DNA of 64,000 nucleotides from Methylobacterium bullatum. Its GTDB lineage: Bacteria; Pseudomonadota; Alphaproteobacteria; Rhizobiales; Beijerinckiaceae. The stretch is taken from NCBI GenBank assembly GCA_902712845.1, contig LR743504.1, positions 2,454,001 through 2,518,000 of the forward strand, in the 5' to 3' direction. Position 1 is the first letter of the stretch; every line of letters begins with the position of its first letter. Of this stretch, positions 27,801 through 36,604 are shown piece after piece. The notes below the pieces were generated by a model. The model had not been told where the DNA came from, made no database searches, and was given only the letters and a program-made list of their open reading frames with translations. The position numbers were made by a program, and so were the translations under genes.

Positions 27801-27886
27801 TCCTCGACCCTAGACCCGTGGACCGTGACGACCCGGGTTTCCTCCGGGTGCATCGCATCGATGAGCATCTTGTTGTTGTTGGCCAT
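24881..27886 (-). CDS. rne: Ribonuclease E
   Basis: 1001 residues. N-terminal start MLIDAMHPEETRVVTVHG and an S1 domain (GNIYLAKVTRVEPSLQAAFI, GFLAFSEIHPDYYQIP), split by an insertion of about 200 residues (about 95-310), first basic (RKPRRRSRGRR), then strongly Asp/Glu-rich. The S1 end and RNase H-like/5' sensor part resume at RRHYKIQEVIKRRQIILVQVVKE. Then the catalytic DNase I-like region with VSIDVNSGRSTRE and GGLVVIDFIDMEEKRN-like text (LAGLVVIDFIDMEEKRNN), the Zn-link CVHCGGSGYV, and a long Arg/Gly- and acid-rich disordered C terminus that should scaffold the degradosome. It cuts AU-rich RNA in mRNA decay and rRNA maturation. Confidence 0.96.
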   Translation of the reverse strand: MANNNKMLIDAMHPEETRVVTVHGSRVEEFDFEAANRRQLRGNIYLAKVTRVEPSLQAAFIEYGGNRHGFLAFSEIHPDYYQIPLADRQALLEDEARDAEEHREREERKPRRRSRGRRAEAASAKTSETVSADDESETVEVGLAEEPLPQASAPGNNESGEHPIASETAGELGGDVSVNDEAAPAEVVTSEAVVIEPGSDASSDLPPASLEGEVPAPVEATSSAFEDAAPAQVDVAEPVAEGHPDASVLEDETDEDEESDEDESDEDDDSDDEEDESDDEDSDDEHDGEDGEHKIAQVGGNGDALAEIPERPRTYRRHYKIQEVIKRRQIILVQVVKEERGTKGAALTTYLSLAGRYSVLMPNTGRGGGISRKITSAADRKRLKEVAQDLEVPEGMGVILRTAGASRTKPEIKRDFEYLMRLWESVRELTLSSSAPALVYEEGSLIKRAIRDLYNKDIDDILVAGDEAYREARDFMRMLMPGQSKVVQPYRDPTPIFARHGVEQQLDAMFSTHVTLKSGGYLVINPTEALVSIDVNSGRSTREHDIEDTALRTNLEAAEEVARQLRLRDLAGLVVIDFIDMEEKRNNRAVEKKLNDCLKNDRARIQVGRISPFGLLEMSRQRIRTGMLESSSLPCVHCGGSGYVRATASVALQILRAIEESLLKSTTHNLILRTRTEVALYILNQKRAHLRELEIRFGVSVTIAADERLAATSAFQLDRGEVAVRSEGPVTGVRAVAISPQLDADDDIDGDDEEEAILEAEAETVEPEASREKSSENNGEGRSGGRRRRRRRRGGRHETGESSGDHATGEDEQSGEDETDGESRDNDDQTGEGSDGRVGENEGDERVVADVRDGEATPRSDSSDDEGAGRRRRRGRRGGRGRDRTEGRPRENGEEQQTVSASFEEAAQDSTGLPQEASEGAPAPVSVDLPVAEEPSIPAAEAAAPEAVANNTVDSDIAATELAPTATPAPEPVAVVLTPIDPDRPKRAGWWSRTKAALTGD

Positions 27887-28659
27887 GACGGACTTTCATG
27901 GCGATCGACGTCGTCCTTCTGCAGCCGAACTGTCCCGGCGAAGCGCTGCCCGATTCCGGCCCATCGGGCGCCGGTGGGAGCGCACGCCCAGACCCAACGA
28001 TGCGGGCCAGGGGGGGCTTTGGGGAAGGGATTGCCGTCAACCGCCGCTAGGCGCCGGTGGTCGGCGCGCGTGGGGTTGAACATGGCCAGGGCCGACGGCG
28101 AACCGGCGCCACGCGAAACGCGTACGCTTTGAACACGAGCAACGGCAACCGATGCTGTGCGTCCGTCCATCCGCTCCCTGACCTCACGAAGACTTTGAGA
28201 CCGTGCAAATGCCGGCCGCTGATTTCTGGAACGGCGCCTTGGCAAAAAGATCGCCGCATGCACCGGTACCCACCCGAATTGGAAAAACGCCGACGGACTT
28301 GACGCGGAGAGCCGACTGCGAGGCGACACGGCGACTGGCCAGGACGCTCTCGCGGGCCGCGAATGAGACCGCACGACACCCGGGAAGGGACAGTACCATT
28401 ACAGATCGTCGCGGGCACTTGGCAAGCAGCAAGACCATAGCCGTCACAACTTTGACGCCTTGGTGGCCAAGCGGGCATCCGCTCCGGTCCTGTCGCCCCA
28501 CAGCAACATCCCGGCTGTTTCGCCATCAGGCTGGAGAGGAACGGTTAACCATCCCGGCCGTATTCCTTATCGAACACTCGCGCTTTCAAAGGCCCCTTGG
28601 TTCCGAAGGTCTGTTGGTTCCAACGGCCTCCTGAATTCAGGACAACGACTGCCGGATCG
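27887..28659. other. rne leader and divergent promoter region
   Basis: About 770 bases between the divergent rne and amidase starts, with no supported gene. Overlapping frames on both strands show no family resemblance. By analogy with other bacteria the rne side may be a long autoregulated 5' UTR; the sequence alone does not show this. Confidence 0.45.
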
Positions 28660-29934
28660 ATGCCGCCTCTCGCTCGCCTGCTGCGCCACGTAATTGTCCT
28701 ATCCACCCTCGCGATGGCCGTTCCGGTCGTGGCCCAGGACGACATCCGGACGAATCCGACGGTATCCGGTCAACAATCGGCCGTCGCCATCGCGGCGGAC
28801 CTTTCCACTGGTGCGGCCGGATCGACCAAGCTGACCCTCACCTTGTCGAAATCGATCGAGGCGCGCACCTTCGTCATGGAGCGGCCCGACCGGGTCGTCA
28901 TCGACCTTACGGAAGTGAACTTTCAACTCGGACCTGACACCGGACGACGCCGGGAAGGGTTGGTCTCTTCCTTCCGATACGGCCTGTTCGCTCCAGGTCG
29001 CTCGCGCATCGTCGTCGACCTTGCTCAGCCAGCCACCGTCGGGCGCATCGAAACGACGACGCGTATGCGAGACGGTGCCATCCTCCTTTCGATAGAGTTC
29101 CAGCGGGTCGACCGCGACACGTTCCGTCGCGCCGCCGTGGCGAACGACCCGTCGCCTCCGGCCCGCAAGGAAGCCATGGTAGAACCGACGGATTCCCGAC
29201 CGTTGATCATGATCGATGCCGGGCATGGCGGCATCGATCCAGGGGCCATCGCCGCCTCGGGCATCTTCGAAAAGGACATCGTGTTTGGGTTCGCTCAGGC
29301 CCTCGTCGGCAAGCTCGAAACGTCCGGCCGCTACCGGGTGCGGATGACCCGTGATCGCGACGTGTTCGTTCCTTTGGCCGAGCGCGTGCGAATCGCCCGC
29401 GAGGCGAGCGCCGATCTCTTCGTGTCGATCCATGCCGATTCCATCTCGTCGGCCCCGCAAGTGCGCGGCGCGACGATCTACACGGGCTCAGAAAAGGCCA
29501 CGGACGCTGAATCGGCCAAGCTCGCAGAGCGCGAGAACAAAGCGGATTCAACCGCCGGCACAGATTCCGGCCAAGGTCCCGGCCACATCGCCGATATCCT
29601 ACAGGAACTCACTTTGCGCGAGACGCGCACCTTCTCGGCGGGTTTCGCCAAGGGTCTTATGTCCTATCTTAGCCCCGTCATGGAGCTGAGCAACAAACCG
29701 CATCGTGAGGCGGGTTTCGTAGTTTTGCGTTCGCCGGACGTGCCGTCAGTGCTAGTGGAGCTCGGCTACCTGTCGAGTAAGCGCGACCTCGACCTGCTGC
29801 AATCCGAAGCTTGGCGCGCCGACGTCACCGGCGGAATGGCGAAGGCCATCGACGCGTTTTTTGCCAACCGTACTTCCCTGACACGCCCGGTGCCGCCGCG
29901 CCGCTCCGCAGCAATCGCCCCAGTTTCACCATAG
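28660..29934 (+). CDS. N-acetylmuramoyl-L-alanine amidase, AMIN plus Amidase_3
   Basis: 424 residues from ATG 28660 (signal peptide HVIVLSTLAMAVPVVA). Residues about 45-145 form an AMIN domain (KLTLTLSKSIEARTFVMERPD, DRVVIDLTEV, FAPGRSRIVVDL), which targets septal peptidoglycan. Residues about 190-410 are the zinc amidase: MIDAGHGGIDPGA with the first His, FEKDIVFGFAQAL with Glu, SIHADSI with the second His and VPSVLVELGYLSSKRDLDLL with the catalytic Glu. It is AmiC-like and cleaves stem peptides from glycan strands during division. It precedes PBP1A by 173 bases on the same strand, a common alphaproteobacterial pairing. Confidence 0.94.
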   Translation: MPPLARLLRHVIVLSTLAMAVPVVAQDDIRTNPTVSGQQSAVAIAADLSTGAAGSTKLTLTLSKSIEARTFVMERPDRVVIDLTEVNFQLGPDTGRRREGLVSSFRYGLFAPGRSRIVVDLAQPATVGRIETTTRMRDGAILLSIEFQRVDRDTFRRAAVANDPSPPARKEAMVEPTDSRPLIMIDAGHGGIDPGAIAASGIFEKDIVFGFAQALVGKLETSGRYRVRMTRDRDVFVPLAERVRIAREASADLFVSIHADSISSAPQVRGATIYTGSEKATDAESAKLAERENKADSTAGTDSGQGPGHIADILQELTLRETRTFSAGFAKGLMSYLSPVMELSNKPHREAGFVVLRSPDVPSVLVELGYLSSKRDLDLLQSEAWRADVTGGMAKAIDAFFANRTSLTRPVPPRRSAAIAPVSP

Positions 29935-30107
29935 ATACGGTGTGAAACCGGGGCTCACGGCGCCCCGGCTCGGAATAGGCTTCTCACGCCTCCCGAACGA
30001 TCGCGGGTCGTCGCGTCACTCTTGCCTTTCCGGGACGATCGAGGTCTCGGTCATCCTCGCCTCTCGGCCGGACCGGCAGCGGCAGATCATCGACGGACGG
30101 GACCCGG

Positions 30108-32528
30108 ATGCGCTTCATCCTTCGTTTCTTCGGCTTCCTGTTCAGCATCGGGGCGATGTTGTTCGTGCTGCTGTCGGCAGCCGGCGCATATTTCTATTAC
30201 ACCTACAGTCAGGATCTGCCCGATCACGCCGCCCTCGCCAACTATGAGCCGCCGGTGATGAGCCGCGTGCACGCGGCGGATGGCAGCCTGCTCGCAGAAT
30301 ATGCCAACGAGCGCCGGCTCTACCTGCCGATCCAGGCGATGCCGAAGATCGTCGTGGCCGCCTTCCTCTCGGCCGAGGACAAGAACTTCTACAAGCATGG
30401 CGGCATCGACCCCGAGGGTGTCGTGCGGGCGATCTTGACCAACGCCAAGAGTGGTAAGAAGCAGGGCGCCTCGACCATCACACAGCAGGTGGCAAAAAAC
30501 TTCCTGCTCACCAACGAGCAGACCTTCGATCGCAAGATCAAGGAGGCCTTGATCGCTCTGCGGATCGAGTCGGCCTACTCCAAGGACAAGATCCTCGAAC
30601 TCTACCTCAACGAAATTTTCCTCGGCACCATCGTGCCAGGCCGCAACCTGCACGGGGTCGCCGCCGCTGCGCTCGATTATTTCGGCAAGTCCGTCCACGA
30701 GTTGACGATCAACGAAGCGGCCTATCTGGCCGCGCTGCCGAAGGGCCCCAACAACTATCATCCCTATCGCCAGACTCAGAAGGCCCTCGACCGCCGCAAC
30801 GAGATCATCGGCCTGATGGCCGTGAACGGCTACATCACTAAGGAAGAAGGAGAAGCCGCGCGTAAGATGCCGCTCGGCGTCAACCCGCGCGTCGCCTTCG
30901 CCAACGCCGCCAATGCCAACTACTTCACGGAAGAGGTCCGTCGCGAGATCACGGAACGCTACGGTGAGAAGAAGCTCTATGAGGGCGGGCTCTCCGTGCG
31001 CGCCACCCTCGATCCGAAGATGCAGGCCTGGGCGCGCAAGGCACTCGTGGATGGCCTGATCCGTTACGATCAATCTCACGGATGGCGGGGAGCTCAGGCG
31101 AAGGTCGATCTCGTCGGCCGCGATTGGGGTCTCGCCGTGGCCGAAGTGCCGGGCCTCGGTGACGTCCAACCTTGGCGCCTCGCCGTCGTCCTGAGCACGA
31201 CGGGAGGCGTGGCTCAGATCGGCTTGCAGCCCCGCCGCGAGGCATCCGGTCAAGTCTCGAAGGAGCGTGAGACCGGCACTATCGCCGCCGACGGTACTCG
31301 CTGGACCGGACGCTCGCCATCGGCAGCGCTCAATGCCGGCGATGTCATCTATGTCGAGGCCATTGACGGGGGGCGCGGACAGTACCGGCTGCGCCAGCGT
31401 CCGGAGGTCTCCGGCGCCATCGTCGCCATGGATCCCTATACCGGACGCGTCCACGCCATGGTCGGGGGATTCTCCTATGACGAGAGCCAGTTCAACCGTG
31501 CGACGCAGGCCCAGCGTCAGCCGGGCTCGTCATTCAAGCCGATCGTCTATTCGGCCGCCCTCGACAACGGTTACACGCCCTCATCGATCGTACAGGACTC
31601 GCCGATCACCATTGAGGCCGGTCCCGGCCAGGAAGCGTGGTCTCCGTCGAACTACGACGGCAAGGCGGGTGGCCCGCACACGCTCCGCTACGGGATCGAG
31701 CATTCGAAGAACCTGATGACCGTGCGGCTGGCCAAGGATGTCGGCATGCCGCTCATCGCCGAATACGCCCGCCGCTTCGGTGTCTACGACGATATGCTCC
31801 CGGTCCTGCCCATGTCGCTCGGGGCGGGCGAAACGACCGTCATGCGCATGGTCACCGCCTATTCCATGCTCGCCAATGGCGGCCGCCGTATTCGCCCGAC
31901 CCTCATCGACCGCATCCAGGATCGTGTTGGCGAAACCATCTACAAGCATGACAACCGCAAGTGTCTCGGCTGCGACGCTGAAAAGTGGTCCGGCCAGGAC
32001 GAGCCGAAGCTGGTGGATGATTCGGAGCAGGTCCTCGATCCACTTACTGCCTACCAGATGGTCTCGATCATGGAAGGCGTCGTCCAGCGCGGCACCGCGA
32101 CATTGCTGAAGCAGATCGGCAAGCCCCTCGCCGGCAAGACCGGCACGACGAATGACGCCAAGGACGCGTGGTTCGTCGGCTTCTCGCCGGACCTCGCGGT
32201 CGGGGTCTATATCGGCTTCGACAAGCCGCGCTCGCTCGGCGACCGCGCCACAGGTGGCGGTCTCGCGGCGCCTGTCGCCCTCGACTTCCTGAAACAGGCT
32301 CTCAAGGACAAGCCGCCGACACCGTTCCGTGTGCCGCCCGGCATCAAGCTGATCCGCGTCAACGTCGCCTCCGGCATGCGCGCCGGCTCCGGCGAAGGCT
32401 CCGGTACGATCTTAGAGGCGTTCAAGCCAGGCACCGCCCCGCCTGACGCTTACGTCGCGGCGCCCGCAGCTCCCGCCGCCGTACCGGCGGACGCCGACCG
32501 TGCCGCCCAGGCTGGTGGATTGTACTGA
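30108..32528 (+). CDS. mrcA: Penicillin-binding protein 1A, bifunctional
   Basis: 806 residues. One N-terminal transmembrane helix (FLFSIGAMLFVLLSAAGAYF), glycosyltransferase domain with FLSAEDKNFYKHGGID, GASTITQQVAKNFLL and EAYLAALPKGP-like text (NEAAYLAALPKGP), an OB-like inserted region, and a transpeptidase with the SxxK motif in PGSSFKP (about residue 473), SKN (about 533) and KTGTT (about 677). It polymerises and cross-links peptidoglycan at the periplasmic face. The C-terminal tail is Ala/Pro-rich. Follows the amidase, so wall synthesis and cleavage are encoded together. The start is the ATG at 30108 that precedes the helix. Confidence 0.96.
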   Translation: MRFILRFFGFLFSIGAMLFVLLSAAGAYFYYTYSQDLPDHAALANYEPPVMSRVHAADGSLLAEYANERRLYLPIQAMPKIVVAAFLSAEDKNFYKHGGIDPEGVVRAILTNAKSGKKQGASTITQQVAKNFLLTNEQTFDRKIKEALIALRIESAYSKDKILELYLNEIFLGTIVPGRNLHGVAAAALDYFGKSVHELTINEAAYLAALPKGPNNYHPYRQTQKALDRRNEIIGLMAVNGYITKEEGEAARKMPLGVNPRVAFANAANANYFTEEVRREITERYGEKKLYEGGLSVRATLDPKMQAWARKALVDGLIRYDQSHGWRGAQAKVDLVGRDWGLAVAEVPGLGDVQPWRLAVVLSTTGGVAQIGLQPRREASGQVSKERETGTIAADGTRWTGRSPSAALNAGDVIYVEAIDGGRGQYRLRQRPEVSGAIVAMDPYTGRVHAMVGGFSYDESQFNRATQAQRQPGSSFKPIVYSAALDNGYTPSSIVQDSPITIEAGPGQEAWSPSNYDGKAGGPHTLRYGIEHSKNLMTVRLAKDVGMPLIAEYARRFGVYDDMLPVLPMSLGAGETTVMRMVTAYSMLANGGRRIRPTLIDRIQDRVGETIYKHDNRKCLGCDAEKWSGQDEPKLVDDSEQVLDPLTAYQMVSIMEGVVQRGTATLLKQIGKPLAGKTGTTNDAKDAWFVGFSPDLAVGVYIGFDKPRSLGDRATGGGLAAPVALDFLKQALKDKPPTPFRVPPGIKLIRVNVASGMRAGSGEGSGTILEAFKPGTAPPDAYVAAPAAPAAVPADADRAAQAGGLY

Positions 32529-32554
32529 GAGGGAGCTCTGCAGGTATCCCATCG

Positions 32555-32588
32555 CGGGTCATCGGGCGCTGTCGCGCTCGATGACCCG
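32555..32588 (+). terminator. Hairpin after PBP1A
   Basis: CGGGTCATCG (32555-32564) pairs with CGATGACCCG (32579-32588) 27 bases after the mrcA stop. No T run follows, so it may be a Rho-independent-like stop of low efficiency or an mRNA end stabiliser. Confidence 0.45.
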
Positions 32589-32703
32589 GGCGCCGCAGGA
32601 AGCCGAATCGTTCATGGAGCCGTTGACCAGGAAGCGAGACCCCGTCCCCGGCTTTGGGCTCTATACGAATCCGGGGGTCTCCGGGGTGACGGGAGCGCCC
32701 TCC

Positions 32704-34791
32704 TCAAAAGGAAGCCCGCACGCCTCCGAAGAAGCTGCGACCGACGCCGGGGTAGAAGGCGGTCGGATTGCCGCCCATCGTTACTGCATTGTTCACCACC
32801 GCCACGTCAGAGACGTAACGTGTATCGGCGAGATTGCGGGCGTCGAGGAACACCGACACCCCGTTCGAGAAGTCGATGCCGGTTTGGACGTTGACCAGGG
32901 CGTAGCCGGGCACCCGCAGAGTGTTGGCGTGATCCGAAAAGGCGCCTTGCGGGACCCAATCCACTGAGGGGCTGAGGTGGAAGCCGCTCGGGTGGGTGTA
33001 AGTGACTACGCTGCGCAGCACGTCCCGCGGGATGCCGGCGATTTGATTGTCGCTAAAGACCGGATCGCCGACGAAGCGAAAGTCGTTGTGCGTCCAGACC
33101 TGCGACGCCGAGATTTGGTCGCCGACTCCGGTCAGGTCACGGATAAGGTCGAGGGAAACGGCCGCCTCGACGCCCTGATGGATCGTGCGCGGCGAATTGA
33201 AGGTCGCCGCAGGGATATTGCGACCCGGATCGACAGAAAAGTTGATGAGCTCGTCCCGGACTTCCGAGCGATAGAGCGTCATGTCCCATGCGAGCCGCTC
33301 AAGGCGGCCACGTGTACCAGCCTCGTAGGTCCAGGCCCGCTGGGCCTGAAGTGGCACGAATTGCGTCGTCGTACCAATCGTTTGGGTCAGGTCGGTGAAG
33401 TCCGGCACGTCGCGGGAGCGGGCGACGTCGGCGAAAACTTGGATGTCGGGTAGCGGTTGCCAGATCAGGCCGAGCTTTGGGTTGATCCCCTGATAGGTCC
33501 GGTTGTCGAATTTCACCGCCGGGTTTGGGCCGAAGCCGCCCTTGTCGCTATAGGTCCGGTTCGAGGAGAACGCCTTCGCCCCTGTCATCAGGGCGACATC
33601 CGGAAGGAACCAGAACCGGTTCTCGCCATAGGCCTCGTAATTCGATGAGCTCTGCAGCGCGTTCAAGGTCTGCGCGCCGCGCTGTCCGGCGACGTTTTGG
33701 AACTGCAGCGCCGAGTTCTGGCCGGCGAAGGCACGTAGGCCGAGGATCGTGTCGTTGCGGTATCCGCCGATGTCGAACGTGCCGGCCCAATGCGGGGAGA
33801 TGCCGTAGGTCCAGCCGTCTTGGTCGATGACCTGAAAGATCGGGTGATAAAGCGATTTGTGAATCGCCCAGGTATCGATGTCGAGCTTGCCCACATCGAG
33901 GGCGAACGAGGTCCGGTTGGCGACCCGCTCAGCCTCGACCTTTCGTGATTGATTACCCGAAATGGCGCTTGGATTGGCCATGGTCGGGTTGGTGAGCGCG
34001 TTGAAGAGTGTGAGCGTTCCGGGCAGCTTCTGATCGGTGAGATAGATGCCGACGTAGAACCGCGTCTCGACACCGGGTGCGAGCTGGGAGCCGACATTGG
34101 CATTGAAATTCTGGGTCCGCTGGGTTTCGTGATCGCGAAAACCATCGGAATTGGTCAGCGTGCCACTCACGAGGAAATCGGCCGGGCCGGAGATCCGCGA
34201 GAACTGGAAGTGCTCGCGGATCGTGCCGAAGCTGCCGCCATCGACGCGCAGGGTGTTTGGCGCGAAGGCCGTCTGCGCGGTGGGCGTGACAAAGTCGATC
34301 GCGCCGCCCAGGGTGGTCGCACCGAAGGTGAGCGCGTTGCCGCCCTTATAAACCTCGACCAAGCGCAGAGCGAGCGGATCGATCTGGTAGAAGTCGCCGC
34401 TGCCGTCCGCTGAGTTCACCGGGATGCCATCCTGCAGCAGTTCCAATCCACGCAGATGGAAACCGCGCGAAATGCCCGAGCCGCGCACCGACAGGCGCAT
34501 TTCCTGACCGTAGCGCTGCTGCACGAACACGCCGGGCGTGTCCTTCAGGACGTCGCGTAGGGTATTGGCGTAGCGATTCTGGAAGTCCTTGGCATCGACG
34601 AAAGCCACCGAACCGACAGTGGCGTTCACCGCATTCCGCTGTGCGGCAACGCTCGGTACTGTAAGTGAACCGGACATTGCCCCTTGGACGCTGAGTTCGG
34701 GCAGTTCTGCATTCGCCACGCCCTGAGCGAAGGCGGATGTGGAGGAGAGGAGGATGAGCGCGAACGCCCCCGGAAGACGTGACGACGGCAT
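32704..34791 (-). CDS. TonB-dependent outer-membrane receptor, copper operon
   Basis: 695 residues from ATG 34791. Signal peptide (LPGAFALILLSSTSAFA), a possible TonB box (ELPELSVQG), a plug domain (NRYANTLRDVLKDTPGVFVQ, MRLSVRGSGISRGFHLRGLELLQ split: RLSVRGSGIS, LLQDGIPVN, DFYQIDPLALRLVEVYKG) and a 22-strand barrel with C-terminal FFGGVRASF ending in Phe. It imports a ligand across the outer membrane using TonB energy. The closest visual match is the FecA/IrpA-like siderophore type, but its place behind DUF2946 and YcnI-PCuAC genes suggests copper or a copper chelate. 134 bases separate it from the upstream gene. Confidence 0.85.
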   Translation of the reverse strand: MPSSRLPGAFALILLSSTSAFAQGVANAELPELSVQGAMSGSLTVPSVAAQRNAVNATVGSVAFVDAKDFQNRYANTLRDVLKDTPGVFVQQRYGQEMRLSVRGSGISRGFHLRGLELLQDGIPVNSADGSGDFYQIDPLALRLVEVYKGGNALTFGATTLGGAIDFVTPTAQTAFAPNTLRVDGGSFGTIREHFQFSRISGPADFLVSGTLTNSDGFRDHETQRTQNFNANVGSQLAPGVETRFYVGIYLTDQKLPGTLTLFNALTNPTMANPSAISGNQSRKVEAERVANRTSFALDVGKLDIDTWAIHKSLYHPIFQVIDQDGWTYGISPHWAGTFDIGGYRNDTILGLRAFAGQNSALQFQNVAGQRGAQTLNALQSSSNYEAYGENRFWFLPDVALMTGAKAFSSNRTYSDKGGFGPNPAVKFDNRTYQGINPKLGLIWQPLPDIQVFADVARSRDVPDFTDLTQTIGTTTQFVPLQAQRAWTYEAGTRGRLERLAWDMTLYRSEVRDELINFSVDPGRNIPAATFNSPRTIHQGVEAAVSLDLIRDLTGVGDQISASQVWTHNDFRFVGDPVFSDNQIAGIPRDVLRSVVTYTHPSGFHLSPSVDWVPQGAFSDHANTLRVPGYALVNVQTGIDFSNGVSVFLDARNLADTRYVSDVAVVNNAVTMGGNPTAFYPGVGRSFFGGVRASF

Positions 34792-34925
34792 GGCAGGAAG
34801 CTCCGGATCCCGCGCCCTGAAACACTCCGCCGGATCGAGGCAGAGGAGCGGCGGGTCCTGAAAGAGAAAGGGAGTGCGCGCTCGGCGGAACCGCCAAAGC
34901 GCGAAGCCGGTCCGAAATCGGACGC

Positions 34926-35927
34926 TCAGTGCTGGTGTTGTCCGGCCGCCGGCTCGCCCGCTGCGGACGCGTTCGGTGCCCTGGCGCCAATGGGCGCGAC
35001 GGCGAAGGTGACCGGTACTGTGCCCGCGCGCTCGAACACCAAATTCCCCGAGATCGATTCGCCGACTTTTGGCGATGCCTTCAGCCCCTCGAACATCAGG
35101 TGATAGCTGCCGGGCTTCAACTCCACGGTCTCGCCGGGCTTGAGCAGGAGTCCACCTTCCAACACGGCCATCTTCATCACCCCGCCATCCATCGTCATGG
35201 AATGGATAGACCCGGATGCAGCGACGGGGATGGAGGCGGAGATCAACTTGTCCGCCTGTCTGCCGGTATTGCTGATTCGGACATATCCACCAGCCACGGT
35301 GGCGCCGCCGGGAGTGGCGCGCATCCACGGCGTATCGATGGTGAGATCGCCGGCCTTGATCTGGCCCGAGGGGGATGACGCCGCGCGCGACGGTGCCAGG
35401 GCCTGAGCCGCGACGATGGTGACGCCCGGTGCGGGGGATTTCAGCGCATGGGCGTACTGCCCCGGCGCGGGAATGTCGCTCCAGCGATGATTGCCATTCG
35501 TGCAATCCTGCTCGACCGGGAAGTACACGGTCTCGCCGGGCACGAACGCATCGGAGATGCGGGCAAGGAAGGTGAACTCGTCGACCTGATCGTCCGGCAA
35601 TTGGCCACCACTCCAGGTGATGGTCTTCACCCCTTTGGAAATGTCGCCGTGATAATAGGAATAGGGCTTGGCGTAGGGTCCTATTTCCGTTGTCACCGTC
35701 CAGCCCGGCTTCGGCATCGGCTTAGCGCCGATCACACCCTCAGGAATCGTGACGCTCACCCGATTGGTCGGTTCGCCGTTGCACCCATGGGTGACTTGGA
35801 CCGCGCCGCGATAGCTCGCGTTCGGGCTTGCCTCCTTCCGCTCCATCGTGGCGTGAGAGAAGGCAGCGCCGGTAGGGATGGTAACGAGGAGCGCCGCGGC
35901 AAGCTCCGACCACAAGATCCGTTTCAT
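34926..35927 (-). CDS. YcnI (DUF1775) - PCu(A)C fusion, periplasmic copper protein
   Basis: 333 residues from ATG 35927. Signal peptide ends near GAAFSHATM. Residues about 20-165 are a YcnI/DUF1775 domain: mature N terminus beginning with His (SHATMERKEASPNASY), a copper-binding feature of the family, TVTTEIGPY, WSGGQLPDDQVDEFTFLARI. After a linker, residues about 190-325 form a PCu(A)C/DUF461 domain with WMRATPGGATVAGGYV, the Met/His copper site in SIHSMTMDGGVMKM, and PGSYHLMFEGLK. The end is His-rich (QHQH). Both halves are copper chaperone families, normally separate genes or a fusion in some alphaproteobacteria. Located between DUF2946 and the TonB receptor. Confidence 0.88.
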   Translation of the reverse strand: MKRILWSELAAALLVTIPTGAAFSHATMERKEASPNASYRGAVQVTHGCNGEPTNRVSVTIPEGVIGAKPMPKPGWTVTTEIGPYAKPYSYYHGDISKGVKTITWSGGQLPDDQVDEFTFLARISDAFVPGETVYFPVEQDCTNGNHRWSDIPAPGQYAHALKSPAPGVTIVAAQALAPSRAASSPSGQIKAGDLTIDTPWMRATPGGATVAGGYVRISNTGRQADKLISASIPVAASGSIHSMTMDGGVMKMAVLEGGLLLKPGETVELKPGSYHLMFEGLKASPKVGESISGNLVFERAGTVPVTFAVAPIGARAPNASAAGEPAAGQHQH

Positions 35928-35969
35928 GATGAATGTCCGTGTCTGAAGGAATCGAGGCATCGAATCGCT

Positions 35970-36374
35970 TCAGGCGGCGGGCGGACCTCGCGGATGGGGA
36001 AGAGAACCCGGTGGCCCGCGTGCACCGAGGTAGGCTACGTCGCGCCAGACCAGATGGATGACGGACGGGGCCGGCCAGACGATCGCGCTGGACGCGAGCA
36101 CCGGTTGATCAGCCAAGACGGTCGCGACTGCCGACGTGCAACAAAGCTTGTGACCGACGTGGGACGAACCGTCTGGCTGCCGCGCGGCGAATTCGCCGTC
36201 CATCAGGCCGGAACAGATCGGATCGGCGTGACCAGCCGCGGGCAGCGGCATCAGGGTCGCGAGGAAGATTTGCAGCACGAACGCATAGAGCGCGATCACC
36301 GCCGTGATCACGCGCCCGCCGCCCGCCGCTGAATCTCCCGACATCATGCATTCAGCGCTTACCCCAACGGACAT
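35970..36374 (-). CDS. DUF2946-like small membrane protein
   Basis: About 134 residues; the start may be an internal ATG near 36344. One transmembrane helix (VITAVIALYAFVLQIFLATLMP) followed by a periplasmic-looking part with CSG, a His-Cys-Cys cluster (VGHKLCCTSA) and a typical GPRGPP-like tail (GARGPPGSLPHPRGPP). This matches DUF2946, found beside copper uptake genes. The Cys/His group is a plausible metal site. First gene of the operon toward YcnI-PCuAC (42 bases apart) and the TonB receptor. Confidence 0.7.
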   Translation of the reverse strand: MSVGVSAECMMSGDSAAGGGRVITAVIALYAFVLQIFLATLMPLPAAGHADPICSGLMDGEFAARQPDGSSHVGHKLCCTSAVATVLADQPVLASSAIVWPAPSVIHLVWRDVAYLGARGPPGSLPHPRGPPAA

Positions 36375-36604
36375 AATCCCGCCATACCGTCGACGGGGCG
36401 TGGCTCAATGATGTTGCATGTGCGCTGCAGTACAGGACAAGCCGAGATTTCATCAGACGGCGCCACATTCTAGCCCGGACCGCATGACTTCTTAACCGTG
36501 CCCCGACACGTTCGCGGCACAGGACTTTCGGTGGCCGTTCTCAATCACGGCCATGCCCCGACGGCCTCGTGCCGCTTCACAGGTCAGATCAGAGTTTCCG
36601 TCCG

